Shown: piece by piece, positions 18,019-26,202 of the stretch
How the letters are laid out: each line of letters starts with the position of its first letter
Position numbering within the stretch: position 1 is the stretch's first letter
Source: Gordonibacter sp034932485
GTDB taxonomy: Bacteria > Actinomycetota > Coriobacteriia > Coriobacteriales > Eggerthellaceae
Direction: 5' to 3'
Length of the DNA: 64,000 nt
Assembly (NCBI GenBank): GCA_034932485.1
Contig: JAYFOQ010000002.1
Coordinates: 303,304-367,303, forward strand
Position numbers and translations under genes: made by a program
Notes under the pieces: model-generated
Database searches by the model: none
What the model was told of the DNA's origin: nothing
The model's input: only the letters and a program-made list of their open reading frames with translations

Positions 18019-18609
18019 ATGGCTGAAAATATTGCCAAAGCAGCGCGCGGCAGTGTCGGCGCAACCTCTTGCAATCGCACGCGCGCACTCGTACTTTGCG
18101 CACTGTTCTGTGCGCTCATTGCTGTTGGAGCATTTATTAAAGTACCCATACCTGTCGTTCCGTTTACGTTACAATTCCTCTTCACCACCTTGGCAGGCCT
18201 ACTCCTTGGACCTAAGTGGGGCCTGATCAGCGTGGCTTCCTATGTAGCACTCGGACTTGTAGGCCTCCCCATATTCGCGGGCGGAGGAGGCGTTGGCTAC
18301 CTCGCACAACCCAGCTTCGGATACCTGCTGGGATTCTGCGGGGGCACCTATCTAACAGCACGCATAGCTGGCAACACTACGCATCCTTCGACGAAACGAC
18401 TTCTTGCGGCCTGCTTTGCAGGGCTGGGGGTTGTATATGTTGTGGGAATGATCTACTTCTACCTGATAAGCAATTTCGTCATAGGCGCACCCCTCTCCTT
18501 GAGTGCGCTTGTGCTGTATTGCTTCGTATTAGCCGTTCCTGGCGATATCGCCATTTGCTTTGCCTGTATCGCTCTGACAAAACGCCTTAAACCGCTTGCA
18601 GGAAAATGA
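18019..18609 (+). CDS. bioY: BioY, biotin transporter substrate-binding component
   Basis: The 196-residue, six-helix membrane protein matches BioY: KVPIPVVPFTLQFLFTTLAGLLLGPKWG near the N-terminus and GGVGYLAQPSFGYLLGF in the middle. It is the S-component that captures biotin for an ECF transporter or works alone. The start at 18019 fits family length; the frame is open further upstream, but that part is the untranslated leader and promoter. It is the first gene of bioYBDA and ends 7 bases before bioB. Confidence 0.9.
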   Translation: MAENIAKAARGSVGATSCNRTRALVLCALFCALIAVGAFIKVPIPVVPFTLQFLFTTLAGLLLGPKWGLISVASYVALGLVGLPIFAGGGGVGYLAQPSFGYLLGFCGGTYLTARIAGNTTHPSTKRLLAACFAGLGVVYVVGMIYFYLISNFVIGAPLSLSALVLYCFVLAVPGDIAICFACIALTKRLKPLAGK

Positions 18610-18616
18610 GGCTATC

Positions 18617-19627
18617 GTGGCTAAGGAAGAAAGCGATCACCCGCAATTCGCAATGCGAGAAGCAATCGCCTCCTATGAACAGCGCGTCATAGCTGGCGGA
18701 ACGCTAACGCGCGACGAAATGCTCACACTCGTAGATGCACCGCTCGAGCCGCTTACGTGCGCCGCCAATCAAATCCGCCGCGCACGTTGTGGCAACGGAT
18801 TTGATGTATGCAGCATCCTGAACGTAAAAAGTGGTCGATGCCCAGAAGACTGTGCCTACTGCGCCCAATCGGTGCACGGGCATACCGACATTTCGTGCTA
18901 TCCCCTACTCGAAAGCGATGCCATTGTGGCAAGCGCTGTGCGCGACCGGAAATCGGGGGTGCTGCGTTTCTCGCTTGTGGCTTCGGGAAAGCGCCTCGAC
19001 CATAGTGAGATTGAGTGCTGCGCACAAGCAATAGCACAGGTGAAAAAATCAACCGATGTGGCGATATGCGCCTCGCTCGGGCTATTATCCCAAGACGAGT
19101 TCGCCCTACTGGCAGAAGCGGGACTGGAGCGCGTACACAACAACCTGGAAACATCGCGCGCATTCTTCCCCCGCATTTGCACAACCCACACCTACGATGA
19201 AAAAATACGCGCCATCGAACATGCGCGAGCAGCGGGATTAAGCGTATGCAGCGGCGGTATTATCGGCTTGGGTGAAAGCTGGGAAGACCGTATTGATCTG
19301 GCGCTTGAACTGCGAAGACTGAAGGTAAGATCGGTACCCGTCAATGTGCTGAACCCCCTAGCAGGAACCCGTCTTGGAAATGCTGCACCACTCAGCGACA
19401 ATGAAGTACTGCGAACGGTGGCATTACTGCGCTTTATCCTACCCGACGTGGCGCTGCGCCTAGCAGGCGGACGAGCACTGCTGCACGACGCAGGACGCGC
19501 ATGCTTCCAAGCGGGAGCGAATGCTGCCATTTCGGGAGACATGCTTACCACTGCCGGGTTCACCATCGCATCTGATCGGGCTATGGCCGCCGAAGAGGGG
19601 TTCGTGGTAAGGCCCGACAACGCCTGA
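18617..19627 (+). CDS. bioB: Biotin synthase BioB
   Basis: The 336-residue radical-SAM enzyme inserts sulfur into dethiobiotin. CPEDCAYCAQS (about residue 65) is the CxxxCxxC SAM-cluster motif. Further conserved parts are the NLETS motif (HNNLETSRAFF), GGIIGLGE and the C-terminal GAN region with AGDxLTT-like SGDMLTTAG. I chose GTG 18617 because GAGG stands 5 bases before it. It sits between bioY and bioD. Confidence 0.95.
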   Translation: MAKEESDHPQFAMREAIASYEQRVIAGGTLTRDEMLTLVDAPLEPLTCAANQIRRARCGNGFDVCSILNVKSGRCPEDCAYCAQSVHGHTDISCYPLLESDAIVASAVRDRKSGVLRFSLVASGKRLDHSEIECCAQAIAQVKKSTDVAICASLGLLSQDEFALLAEAGLERVHNNLETSRAFFPRICTTHTYDEKIRAIEHARAAGLSVCSGGIIGLGESWEDRIDLALELRRLKVRSVPVNVLNPLAGTRLGNAAPLSDNEVLRTVALLRFILPDVALRLAGGRALLHDAGRACFQAGANAAISGDMLTTAGFTIASDRAMAAEEGFVVRPDNA

Positions 19628-19685
19628 AGTAGGGCCTTTTCCCCTATCGCGCTACCCTTGCACCTTCGTCAGAAAGGAACCCTCC

Positions 19686-20378
19686 ATGTGCGAACGTACG
19701 CACGGACTATTCATTACAGGAACAGGCACCGACGTAGGCAAAACCTACGCAAGTGCACTCATCTTGAAAAGCCTCCGAGAAGCTGGCTTTGATGCCGGCT
19801 ATTACAAAGCGGCCGTTAGCGGCGTTGCGTACAATGCCGAAGGGCACATTCACAGTGACGCGACATTCGTTGCCACGCAAGCTAACCTTTCCGAAAGCCA
19901 TGACGATCTCGTATCATTTACGTACCAAACCGCCGTTTCCCCTCATTTGGCAGCGCGGTTAGAAGGAAATCCCGTAAGCCTTGATGTCATACAGCACGAC
20001 TATCAGTGCGCTTGCGCACGCCACGATTATCTTCTCGTGGAGGGTAGTGGAGGCATCGTATGCCCACTGTGCTGGGAAGAAGACAACCGCCTTATGCTTG
20101 AAGACGTGGTAGTGGCGCTTAATCTCGGCACGCTTATCGTGGCCGATGCTGGACTCGGCACCCTCCATGCCCTCACAACCACCGCCACCTATCTGCGCGA
20201 ACGAAACATCGAGACACGCGGCATCATACTGAACAACTTCGTTGCGGGCGATGTCATGCACGAAGACAACTACTCCATGTCCACAGAGCTCACCGGATTA
20301 CCCGTCGTCGCTCGCATTACACCCGGCGCAACCAGCCTCGATGTCGAAGCCTCCCACCTAGCGCGTCTATTCGCCTAA
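19686..20378 (+). CDS. bioD: Dethiobiotin synthetase BioD
   Basis: The 230-residue enzyme closes the ureido ring of 7,8-diaminopelargonate with CO2 and ATP. The P-loop ITGTGTDVGKTYAS is at residues 10-23, and VEGSGGIVCPL (about 120) is the second conserved motif. AAAGGA precedes the ATG. It lies between bioB and bioA. Confidence 0.94.
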   Translation: MCERTHGLFITGTGTDVGKTYASALILKSLREAGFDAGYYKAAVSGVAYNAEGHIHSDATFVATQANLSESHDDLVSFTYQTAVSPHLAARLEGNPVSLDVIQHDYQCACARHDYLLVEGSGGIVCPLCWEEDNRLMLEDVVVALNLGTLIVADAGLGTLHALTTTATYLRERNIETRGIILNNFVAGDVMHEDNYSMSTELTGLPVVARITPGATSLDVEASHLARLFA

Positions 20379-20407
20379 GCCCCTCCCTACCCGAGAAGAG
20401 GACCCCC

Positions 20408-21760
20408 ATGAATCAAACGTCTTGGCAAACCCGCGACCTCGCACACATCTGGCATCCCTGCTCCCAGATGAAAGACTATGAAGACTTTCCGCCCATTATT
20501 ATTGATCGCGGAGAGGGGGTGCGCCTCTTTGACCTAGACGGCAAAGAGTATCTTGATATCATTAGCTCATGGTGGTGCAACACGCTTGGTCACTGCAATC
20601 CCCGTATCGCTGAAGCTATCAAGCACCAAGTGGACAAGCTCGATCACGTGCTATTTGCCAATTTCTCCCACGAAGGCGTTATTCAGCTAGCAGAACGACT
20701 TGCTGATATTACCCCAGAAGGCCTCGATAAGTTCTGTTTCTCAGACAACGGGTCCACCTCTGTCGAATGTGCCCTCAAGATGAGCTTTCAGTATCATCTC
20801 CAGACGGGACACCCTGAAAAACAGCGCTTCATGTGCCTCTCGGACGGCTACCATGGTGAAACGCTCGGTGCCCTCTCCGTCTGCGCCGACAGTATGTACG
20901 CCGGATTATATGCCCCACTTATGCATGACTCGCATGTCGTTCGCGCACCCGACTGCTATCGCTGCCCCTATGGCTGCACCCGGAAAACGTGCACCTGCCC
21001 TTGCTTTGAGCATGCCGAGCGTCTTTTCGAGCAGAAGGCTTACGAAACCTGCGCCATCATCGTAGAACCACTACTACAAGGCAGCGCTGGCATGCGCATG
21101 TATCCACCGCTTTACCTGGAAAAACTTCGCGCACTCTGCGACGAACACCACGTCCACCTTATCGCCGATGAGGTGGCCACCGGATTCGGACGCACCGGCA
21201 CTATGTTTGCATTCGATCAGACATCCGTAGTGCCCGACCTGCTGTGCACGTCAAAAAATCTGACCGGCGGCTTCCTACCTATGGCCGTCACCGCCGTAAC
21301 CGAAGAGATATATCGGGCGTTCTACGCCGACTATTCCGAAGGAAAAGCATTCATGCACAGCCACACCTACAGCGGTAACCCCATCGCCGCCGCCGCCGCA
21401 CTGGCCGTACAGGATGCGTTGCGCGAAGACGACCTCGTGAAGCACGCCTCGACAATGGGTAATTACGCGAACCAACTGCTCTCTGAAGCATTCAGCGACC
21501 ATCCGCACATTGGAGAAATTCGCCAACTTGGACCCATTAACGCGATGGAGCTTGTGGTTAATCGCGCAACAAAAGAAGGGTTTGCCTCTCGCGACCGTAT
21601 AGGCTACCACCTCTACCGTCAAGCGCTCGACCGAGGGCTTATGCTGCGCCCGCTTGGCAACGTAGTGTATTTTAATCCGGCGCTCACCATCACCCGACAA
21701 GAGGTAGAGCTTGCTGTCGAGCGCACCATCGACGCTCTAGAGGCTGTACTGGACAGATAA
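20408..21760 (+). CDS. bioA: BioA, adenosylmethionine-8-amino-7-oxononanoate aminotransferase
   Basis: The 450-residue class-III, PLP-dependent aminotransferase converts KAPA to diaminopelargonate. Signs are IWHPCSQMKDYED at the N-terminus, SSWWCNTLGHCNP, the cofactor Asp in LIADEVATGFGRTG, and the PLP Lys in CTSKNLTGG (usually SKGLTGG). A cluster of six Cys in about 16 residues (near 181-196, CYRCPYGC ... CTCPC) is richer than the usual CYRCP motif and could bind a metal. It is the last gene of the bio operon; bioF, bioC, bioH and bioW are absent from the window. Confidence 0.93.
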   Translation: MNQTSWQTRDLAHIWHPCSQMKDYEDFPPIIIDRGEGVRLFDLDGKEYLDIISSWWCNTLGHCNPRIAEAIKHQVDKLDHVLFANFSHEGVIQLAERLADITPEGLDKFCFSDNGSTSVECALKMSFQYHLQTGHPEKQRFMCLSDGYHGETLGALSVCADSMYAGLYAPLMHDSHVVRAPDCYRCPYGCTRKTCTCPCFEHAERLFEQKAYETCAIIVEPLLQGSAGMRMYPPLYLEKLRALCDEHHVHLIADEVATGFGRTGTMFAFDQTSVVPDLLCTSKNLTGGFLPMAVTAVTEEIYRAFYADYSEGKAFMHSHTYSGNPIAAAAALAVQDALREDDLVKHASTMGNYANQLLSEAFSDHPHIGEIRQLGPINAMELVVNRATKEGFASRDRIGYHLYRQALDRGLMLRPLGNVVYFNPALTITRQEVELAVERTIDALEAVLDR

Positions 21761-21780
21761 CCCGCGCACAAGCAACCAAC

Positions 21781-21825
21781 CGGCTCTGTGCTGCCGCAAG
21801 CCAAGTTCTCGGCAGCACAGAGCCG
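21781..21825 (+). terminator. Hairpin at the end of the bio operon
   Basis: A perfect 16-bp inverted repeat (21781-21796 with 21810-21825) 20 bases after bioA. No T run follows, so it may be a mRNA-stabilising hairpin as well as a terminator. Confidence 0.65.
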
Positions 21826-21966
21826 ACTAAATTGATATTCAGAGAAGAGACTCGGCACGCTCGTGAGAAGAAACGGGAGATAGCTAGGAAACGCCACATG
21901 CCACTCAGTAATTTGCTATGCTGCTACTTTGCGCAAAGCATACCGCCGAGAGAAGGAAGCCCGTCC

Positions 21967-23331
21967 ATGCAGATCACCCCTGCCGAAATCGCCGAAACGC
22001 TTGCGATGGTGAGCAAGCAGCACCTCGACATCCGCACGATCACGCTGGGACTGAACCTGCGCGCCTGCACCGATGCCGATATCAATGTCATGGCAAGCAA
22101 AGTTTACGACCGCATGACCACTGCTGCCGAACACTTAGTGCCCACAGCTGAGCAGTTAGAGCGCGAGTATGGTATTCCTATCGTAAACAAGCGTATCTCG
22201 GTTACGCCCATCGCCGAAATCTGCGCCGCCACCGATGCCGAAGACCTTACCCCCATCGCTGAAGCGATGGATCGTGCCGGCAAGGAAGTAGGCGTCGACT
22301 TCGTGGGAGGCTTTGGGGCGCTTGTGCACAAAGGAGCCTCAAAATCCGATCTAAAACTGATGAATTCTATTCCCCACGCTCTCTCGGTAACCGATCGCGT
22401 TATGTCCTCGGTAAACGTAGCCTCCACACGCGCCGGCATTAACATGGACGCAGTACTAAAGATGAGCAACATCGTACTGGAAACAGCACAAGCTACCGCC
22501 GATCGCGAATGTATTGGCTGCGCTAAGCTGGTCGTATTCGCCAACGCCGTTGAAGACAATCCGTTTATGGCAGGCGCATTCCATGGCTCAGGCGAAAGTG
22601 ACGCCGTAATAAACGTAGGCGTTTCAGGCCCAGGTGTCGTACGCGCCGTACTAGCCGACCTGCCAAAAGATGCCGATATCACCACTATGGCTGAGGCTAT
22701 TAAAGCAACTGCCTTCAAAATTACGCGCGCAGGCGAACTTATGGCGCGCGAAGCATCCAAGCGCCTTGGCGTACAGCAAGGCATACTAGATCTGTCACTT
22801 GCCCCAACGCCGGCCGAGGGCGACTCGGTAGCCGAGATCATCGAAGCTCTCGGGGTAGGCCAGTGCGGCGGCCCTGGTACGACCGCCGCGCTTGCCCTGC
22901 TGAATGACGCGGTGAAGAAGGGTGGCGTTATGGCGTCGTCATCTGTTGGCGGCCTATCCGGTGCGTTCATCCCCGTATCCGAAGATGCCGGCATGATTCG
23001 TGCGGCTGAAAGTGGAGCGCTATCGTTGGAAAAACTTGAGGCTATGACCTGTGTATGTTCGGTTGGTCTGGATATGATTGCCGTACCCGGCGACACCACC
23101 GTCGAGACCATTTTTGGCATTATTGCCGACGAGTGCGCCATTGGCCTCATCAACACCAAAACTACCGCGGTGCGCCTTATTCCCGCAATCGGCAAGAAGG
23201 TGGGCGAGCGATTGGACTTTGGTGGCCTTCTAGGATACGCCCCCGTTATGCCGGTTAACCAGTATGCAGGTACCGTTTTCGCCCATCGTGGCGGACGCTT
23301 CCCCGCCCCGCTCAACTCACTGAAAAACTAG
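21967..23331 (+). CDS. UPF0210 (DUF711, PFL-like) family protein
   Basis: The 454-residue protein is a full-length UPF0210 member: TLGLNLRACTD near the start, NKRISVTPIAEI, and GFGALVHKGAS / LDLSLAPTPAEGDSVAEI in the body. The fold resembles pyruvate-formate-lyase-type barrels but no catalytic role is established. In many bacteria a small ACT-domain protein is encoded directly upstream; here it is missing. The ATG at 21967 is preceded by AGAAGGAAG. The frame is open upstream to 21832 without a ribosome site. Confidence 0.88.
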   Translation: MQITPAEIAETLAMVSKQHLDIRTITLGLNLRACTDADINVMASKVYDRMTTAAEHLVPTAEQLEREYGIPIVNKRISVTPIAEICAATDAEDLTPIAEAMDRAGKEVGVDFVGGFGALVHKGASKSDLKLMNSIPHALSVTDRVMSSVNVASTRAGINMDAVLKMSNIVLETAQATADRECIGCAKLVVFANAVEDNPFMAGAFHGSGESDAVINVGVSGPGVVRAVLADLPKDADITTMAEAIKATAFKITRAGELMAREASKRLGVQQGILDLSLAPTPAEGDSVAEIIEALGVGQCGGPGTTAALALLNDAVKKGGVMASSSVGGLSGAFIPVSEDAGMIRAAESGALSLEKLEAMTCVCSVGLDMIAVPGDTTVETIFGIIADECAIGLINTKTTAVRLIPAIGKKVGERLDFGGLLGYAPVMPVNQYAGTVFAHRGGRFPAPLNSLKN

Positions 23332-23351
23332 CTTTTCCCGCAAAACGCACC

Positions 23352-23408
23352 AGCATCCCGTGTCGGTCTTTCTACCTTCGGTAGCCAAGACTAACCCGGG
23401 ATGCTTTT
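23352..23408 (+). terminator. Terminator after the UPF0210 gene
   Basis: Outer arms of 9 bp (23352-23360 with 23397-23405), an inner CTACC/GGTAG stem, then TTTT. Confidence 0.8.
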
Positions 23409-23501
23409 CGTTTTACACCAAGCACACAGCGATACGTGCGTCTCTTTCGATTGCTTTTGCCCGTCACATCGAACGCAGCATCGATCTCGACCCTAAAACG
23501 C

Positions 23502-25298
23502 TTATTCACTAGCCAAAAAAGAACCGGATTGACGACTCCAAAGACGAGCATACTCGCCACCGGCATCCACAAGACTGGCGTGCGAGCCATCCTCAACGAT
23601 GCGTCCCTCAGACAGTACGACAATTCGATCGAGGTTTGCCACCGTAGACAGTCGGTGCGCAATTACAATAGCCGTACGGCCACGCATAAGATTCGCCAAC
23701 GCGTCCTGAATTAACTTCTCGCTTTCAGAATCGAGAGCCGAGGTAGCCTCATCCAGTACGAGAATAGGGGCATCAGTCAAAATAGCACGTGCGATGGCAA
23801 TGCGTTGCCGCTGCCCGCCCGACAGCTTCACACCACGCTCGCCGGTAAGTGTATCAAAACCATGTGGAAGCTTTTTAATAAACTCAAGGGCATGGGCTCG
23901 TCGAGCAGCTTCGACAATTTCCTGCTCAGTAGCATCGGGACGACCATAGGAGATGTTGTCGCGAATGCTTCGGTGGAACAGCAGCGGCTCCTGTGGCACA
24001 TAAGCAATCTGACGGCGCAGACTAGTTTGCGCCACGTGAGCGATATCTTGGTCGTCAATGAGAATACGCCCCTGCTGGATATCCGCCAGCCGAAGAAGCA
24101 GTGTTGTGAGCGTAGTCTTACCCGACCCCGATCTACCAACCAGCCCCACGCGCTGACCAGCAGGGATAGATAACGAGAAATTCTCGAACACAAGGTCGCG
24201 CTCTCCCGCATCGGCGTAGCGAAACGTCAGATCGCAAAAGTCTATGGCACCGTGAGCAACCCGCAAAGCGGGCGCATCGGGATCATCAGCCACCAGCCGC
24301 GGCTCATCAAGCACTACCGTCATATCATGCGCATCACCAAAGGCACGGTTTATCTGCTGAAACGTCTGGTTCAGTCGATTGAACTGCATCGTAAGCGAAT
24401 ACGTATAGGTAAACATCATCACCAAAGTACCCGCGCTGATGCCGAACCAGGCATTACCGCCCGACACGAATATCACCAGCAAAGCCATGATTAAAACGGT
24501 GATGGAGCTTGTTATTGCACCACGCAAAATTGTCGCGCGCATACGTCGCGTATCGGCAGCCTTTACCTGGCGGTTGGCGTGGTCGTACAAAGCGCGCTCA
24601 TGCGCCTCGCGGCCCGATGTCTTTACCGCCAGTATATTGGTGATGCTATCAGAAAGTTCACCCGACAGCGCGTTTTGTGCAGCGGCAGTCTGCTCGTTGA
24701 GCGGAAGGATGCGCTTGTACAACCGGTATGCCACCAGCACATACACAACCAGCAAACATATAAGCAAGACAACATAGGCTGGTACCAGAGGCGCTAGCAG
24801 CGTCACCGTAAATACTGCGGCACTCATGATGGGGATAACTGCATACACAAGACTATCCATAAGGGTGGTGTAAGCACCAACAAACTTCTGAGTCTGACTA
24901 ACCAGCGATCCGCCAAAGCGATTGGTATGAAACGTCATCGATTGGTTTGCCAGGGTATCAAACGCACGCGTCGCAAGTTCATACGATGCCCTGATTTCTA
25001 CTTTCGCCGCAAAATAATCCTGCAGTTTACTGCAAGTCTGGCCCAATACGTTCACGGCTACTAAAGCAATCATATAGGGACCGAACACGTTCAACACTTG
25101 ATCGGGCTCGACACGGCCAGCACTAACCAGATCGACAACCTTACCTACGATAAACGGATTCATGTACGATAAAAAGAATACAAACCCAAGCGTCACTACT
25201 ACGGCGCTGAGAAACAAAGGCCATTGCAGCGTTGTAGCCTGCCAGTAAAAATGCAGTGTGCGCAGTGCAACAGGCGGCTTACTCTCCGATCGCTTCAT
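23502..25298 (-). CDS. ABC transporter, fused permease and ATPase (exporter type)
   Basis: The 598-residue half-transporter has six membrane helices (about 30-320) and a C-terminal ATPase with Walker A GRSGSGKTTL (about 400), signature LSGGQRQRIAIARAI and Walker B ILVLDEATSALD. It belongs to the MsbA/LmrA-like exporters, which form dimers and export lipids or drugs. TAGGA precedes the ATG. It is 9 bases downstream of tlyA, so the two are co-transcribed. The substrate is unknown. Confidence 0.93.
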   Translation of the reverse strand: MKRSESKPPVALRTLHFYWQATTLQWPLFLSAVVVTLGFVFFLSYMNPFIVGKVVDLVSAGRVEPDQVLNVFGPYMIALVAVNVLGQTCSKLQDYFAAKVEIRASYELATRAFDTLANQSMTFHTNRFGGSLVSQTQKFVGAYTTLMDSLVYAVIPIMSAAVFTVTLLAPLVPAYVVLLICLLVVYVLVAYRLYKRILPLNEQTAAAQNALSGELSDSITNILAVKTSGREAHERALYDHANRQVKAADTRRMRATILRGAITSSITVLIMALLVIFVSGGNAWFGISAGTLVMMFTYTYSLTMQFNRLNQTFQQINRAFGDAHDMTVVLDEPRLVADDPDAPALRVAHGAIDFCDLTFRYADAGERDLVFENFSLSIPAGQRVGLVGRSGSGKTTLTTLLLRLADIQQGRILIDDQDIAHVAQTSLRRQIAYVPQEPLLFHRSIRDNISYGRPDATEQEIVEAARRAHALEFIKKLPHGFDTLTGERGVKLSGGQRQRIAIARAILTDAPILVLDEATSALDSESEKLIQDALANLMRGRTAIVIAHRLSTVANLDRIVVLSEGRIVEDGSHASLVDAGGEYARLWSRQSGSFLASE

Positions 25299-25307
25299 AT
25301 CTGCATC

Positions 25308-26042
25308 CTACCTAAACATCGCGCGCACTAAATATTCCACGTTACCCTCGGGGCCTTTAAGGGGAGATTCCACCACACCAGTTACCTCAAAACCAGCAGC
25401 CACAAGTGCAGCCTCAACTTCGTCCACCGTGCGCTGCCTTACCGCCTCATCACGCACGACGCCACCATCAGTTTCGTCGGCACGCGACTCGAACTGAGGC
25501 TTTACCAAGCCAATAAACACGCTACCTGGTGCAGAAAGACGGGCAAACACCGGCGCAAGCGCCGCAAGACCAATAAAGCTCAAATCTGCCACCAGCACCT
25601 CGAAAGGTGCGCCCAATTCAACTGGGTCAGCCAACTTGATATTCGTTCGCTCAAAAATACTTACGCGTTCGTCTTGTCGCAAAGACCAAGCAAGCTGTCC
25701 GTAATTAACATCCACGCACACCACTCGAGCAGCCCCCGCTTGTAAAAGACAATCGGTAAACCCGCCCGTAGACGACCCAATATCGATACACTGCAGCCCG
25801 CGCACATCCTGATTGAACGCATCGAGTGCACCTTGTAATTTATGTCCCCCGCGCGAAACGAACCGCTTACGCCCCTTCACCACAACTTCCACAGAAGGGG
25901 CAACCTTCATCGCAGCGCTCGTTGCATATACATCATCAACCTTCACCTCGTGGGCTAAAACAGCACGCAGCGCCGCCCCCACATTGGGAAAGTATCCCTG
26001 CTCTACCAAGAGCGTATCTAGTCTCATTTTCTTCATGGACAT
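25308..26042 (-). CDS. tlyA: TlyA-family rRNA 2'-O-methyltransferase
   Basis: The 244-residue protein has an N-terminal S4 RNA-binding domain (MRLDTLLVEQGYF) and an FtsJ-like methyltransferase domain with the SAM motif CIDIGSSTGGFTDCLLQAGA (about 80). Tail parts VLVADLSFIGL and KPQFE also match. TlyA enzymes methylate 16S and 23S rRNA cytidines; some are haemolysins by annotation only. The start is unsure: ATG 26042 or ATG 26036 both lack a strong ribosome site. It precedes the ABC exporter in one operon. Confidence 0.93.
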   Translation of the reverse strand: MSMKKMRLDTLLVEQGYFPNVGAALRAVLAHEVKVDDVYATSAAMKVAPSVEVVVKGRKRFVSRGGHKLQGALDAFNQDVRGLQCIDIGSSTGGFTDCLLQAGAARVVCVDVNYGQLAWSLRQDERVSIFERTNIKLADPVELGAPFEVLVADLSFIGLAALAPVFARLSAPGSVFIGLVKPQFESRADETDGGVVRDEAVRQRTVDEVEAALVAAGFEVTGVVESPLKGPEGNVEYLVRAMFR

Positions 26043-26128
26043 CAGTATACTCAAAACAACCGGCCTACACGGCTCTTCCCCCGATTCCCCTTGTAGAAAC
26101 GTTACCCGTTTATGCTCAGAACTGGCAT

Positions 26129-26166
26129 CTTAATAATTCCTTAATATCATGCGCAAGTCCTTAATA
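26129..26166 (+). promoter_or_regulatory. Three direct repeats before kdpD
   Basis: CTTAATA occurs at 26129, 26140 and 26160, spaced 11 and 20 bases, about one and two helical turns. Such in-phase direct repeats are typical OmpR-family binding sites; KdpE is such a regulator. If so, translation of kdpD starts after them. Confidence 0.45.
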
Positions 26167-26202
26167 CAACACTGGCACGCAATGCCGTATTATGACAATG
26201 AA

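Noticed and set aside
22104..23315. 403-codon open frame opposite the UPF0210 gene
   Set aside because: It is antisense with low-complexity Ser/Thr/Ala composition, typical of a shadow of a real gene.
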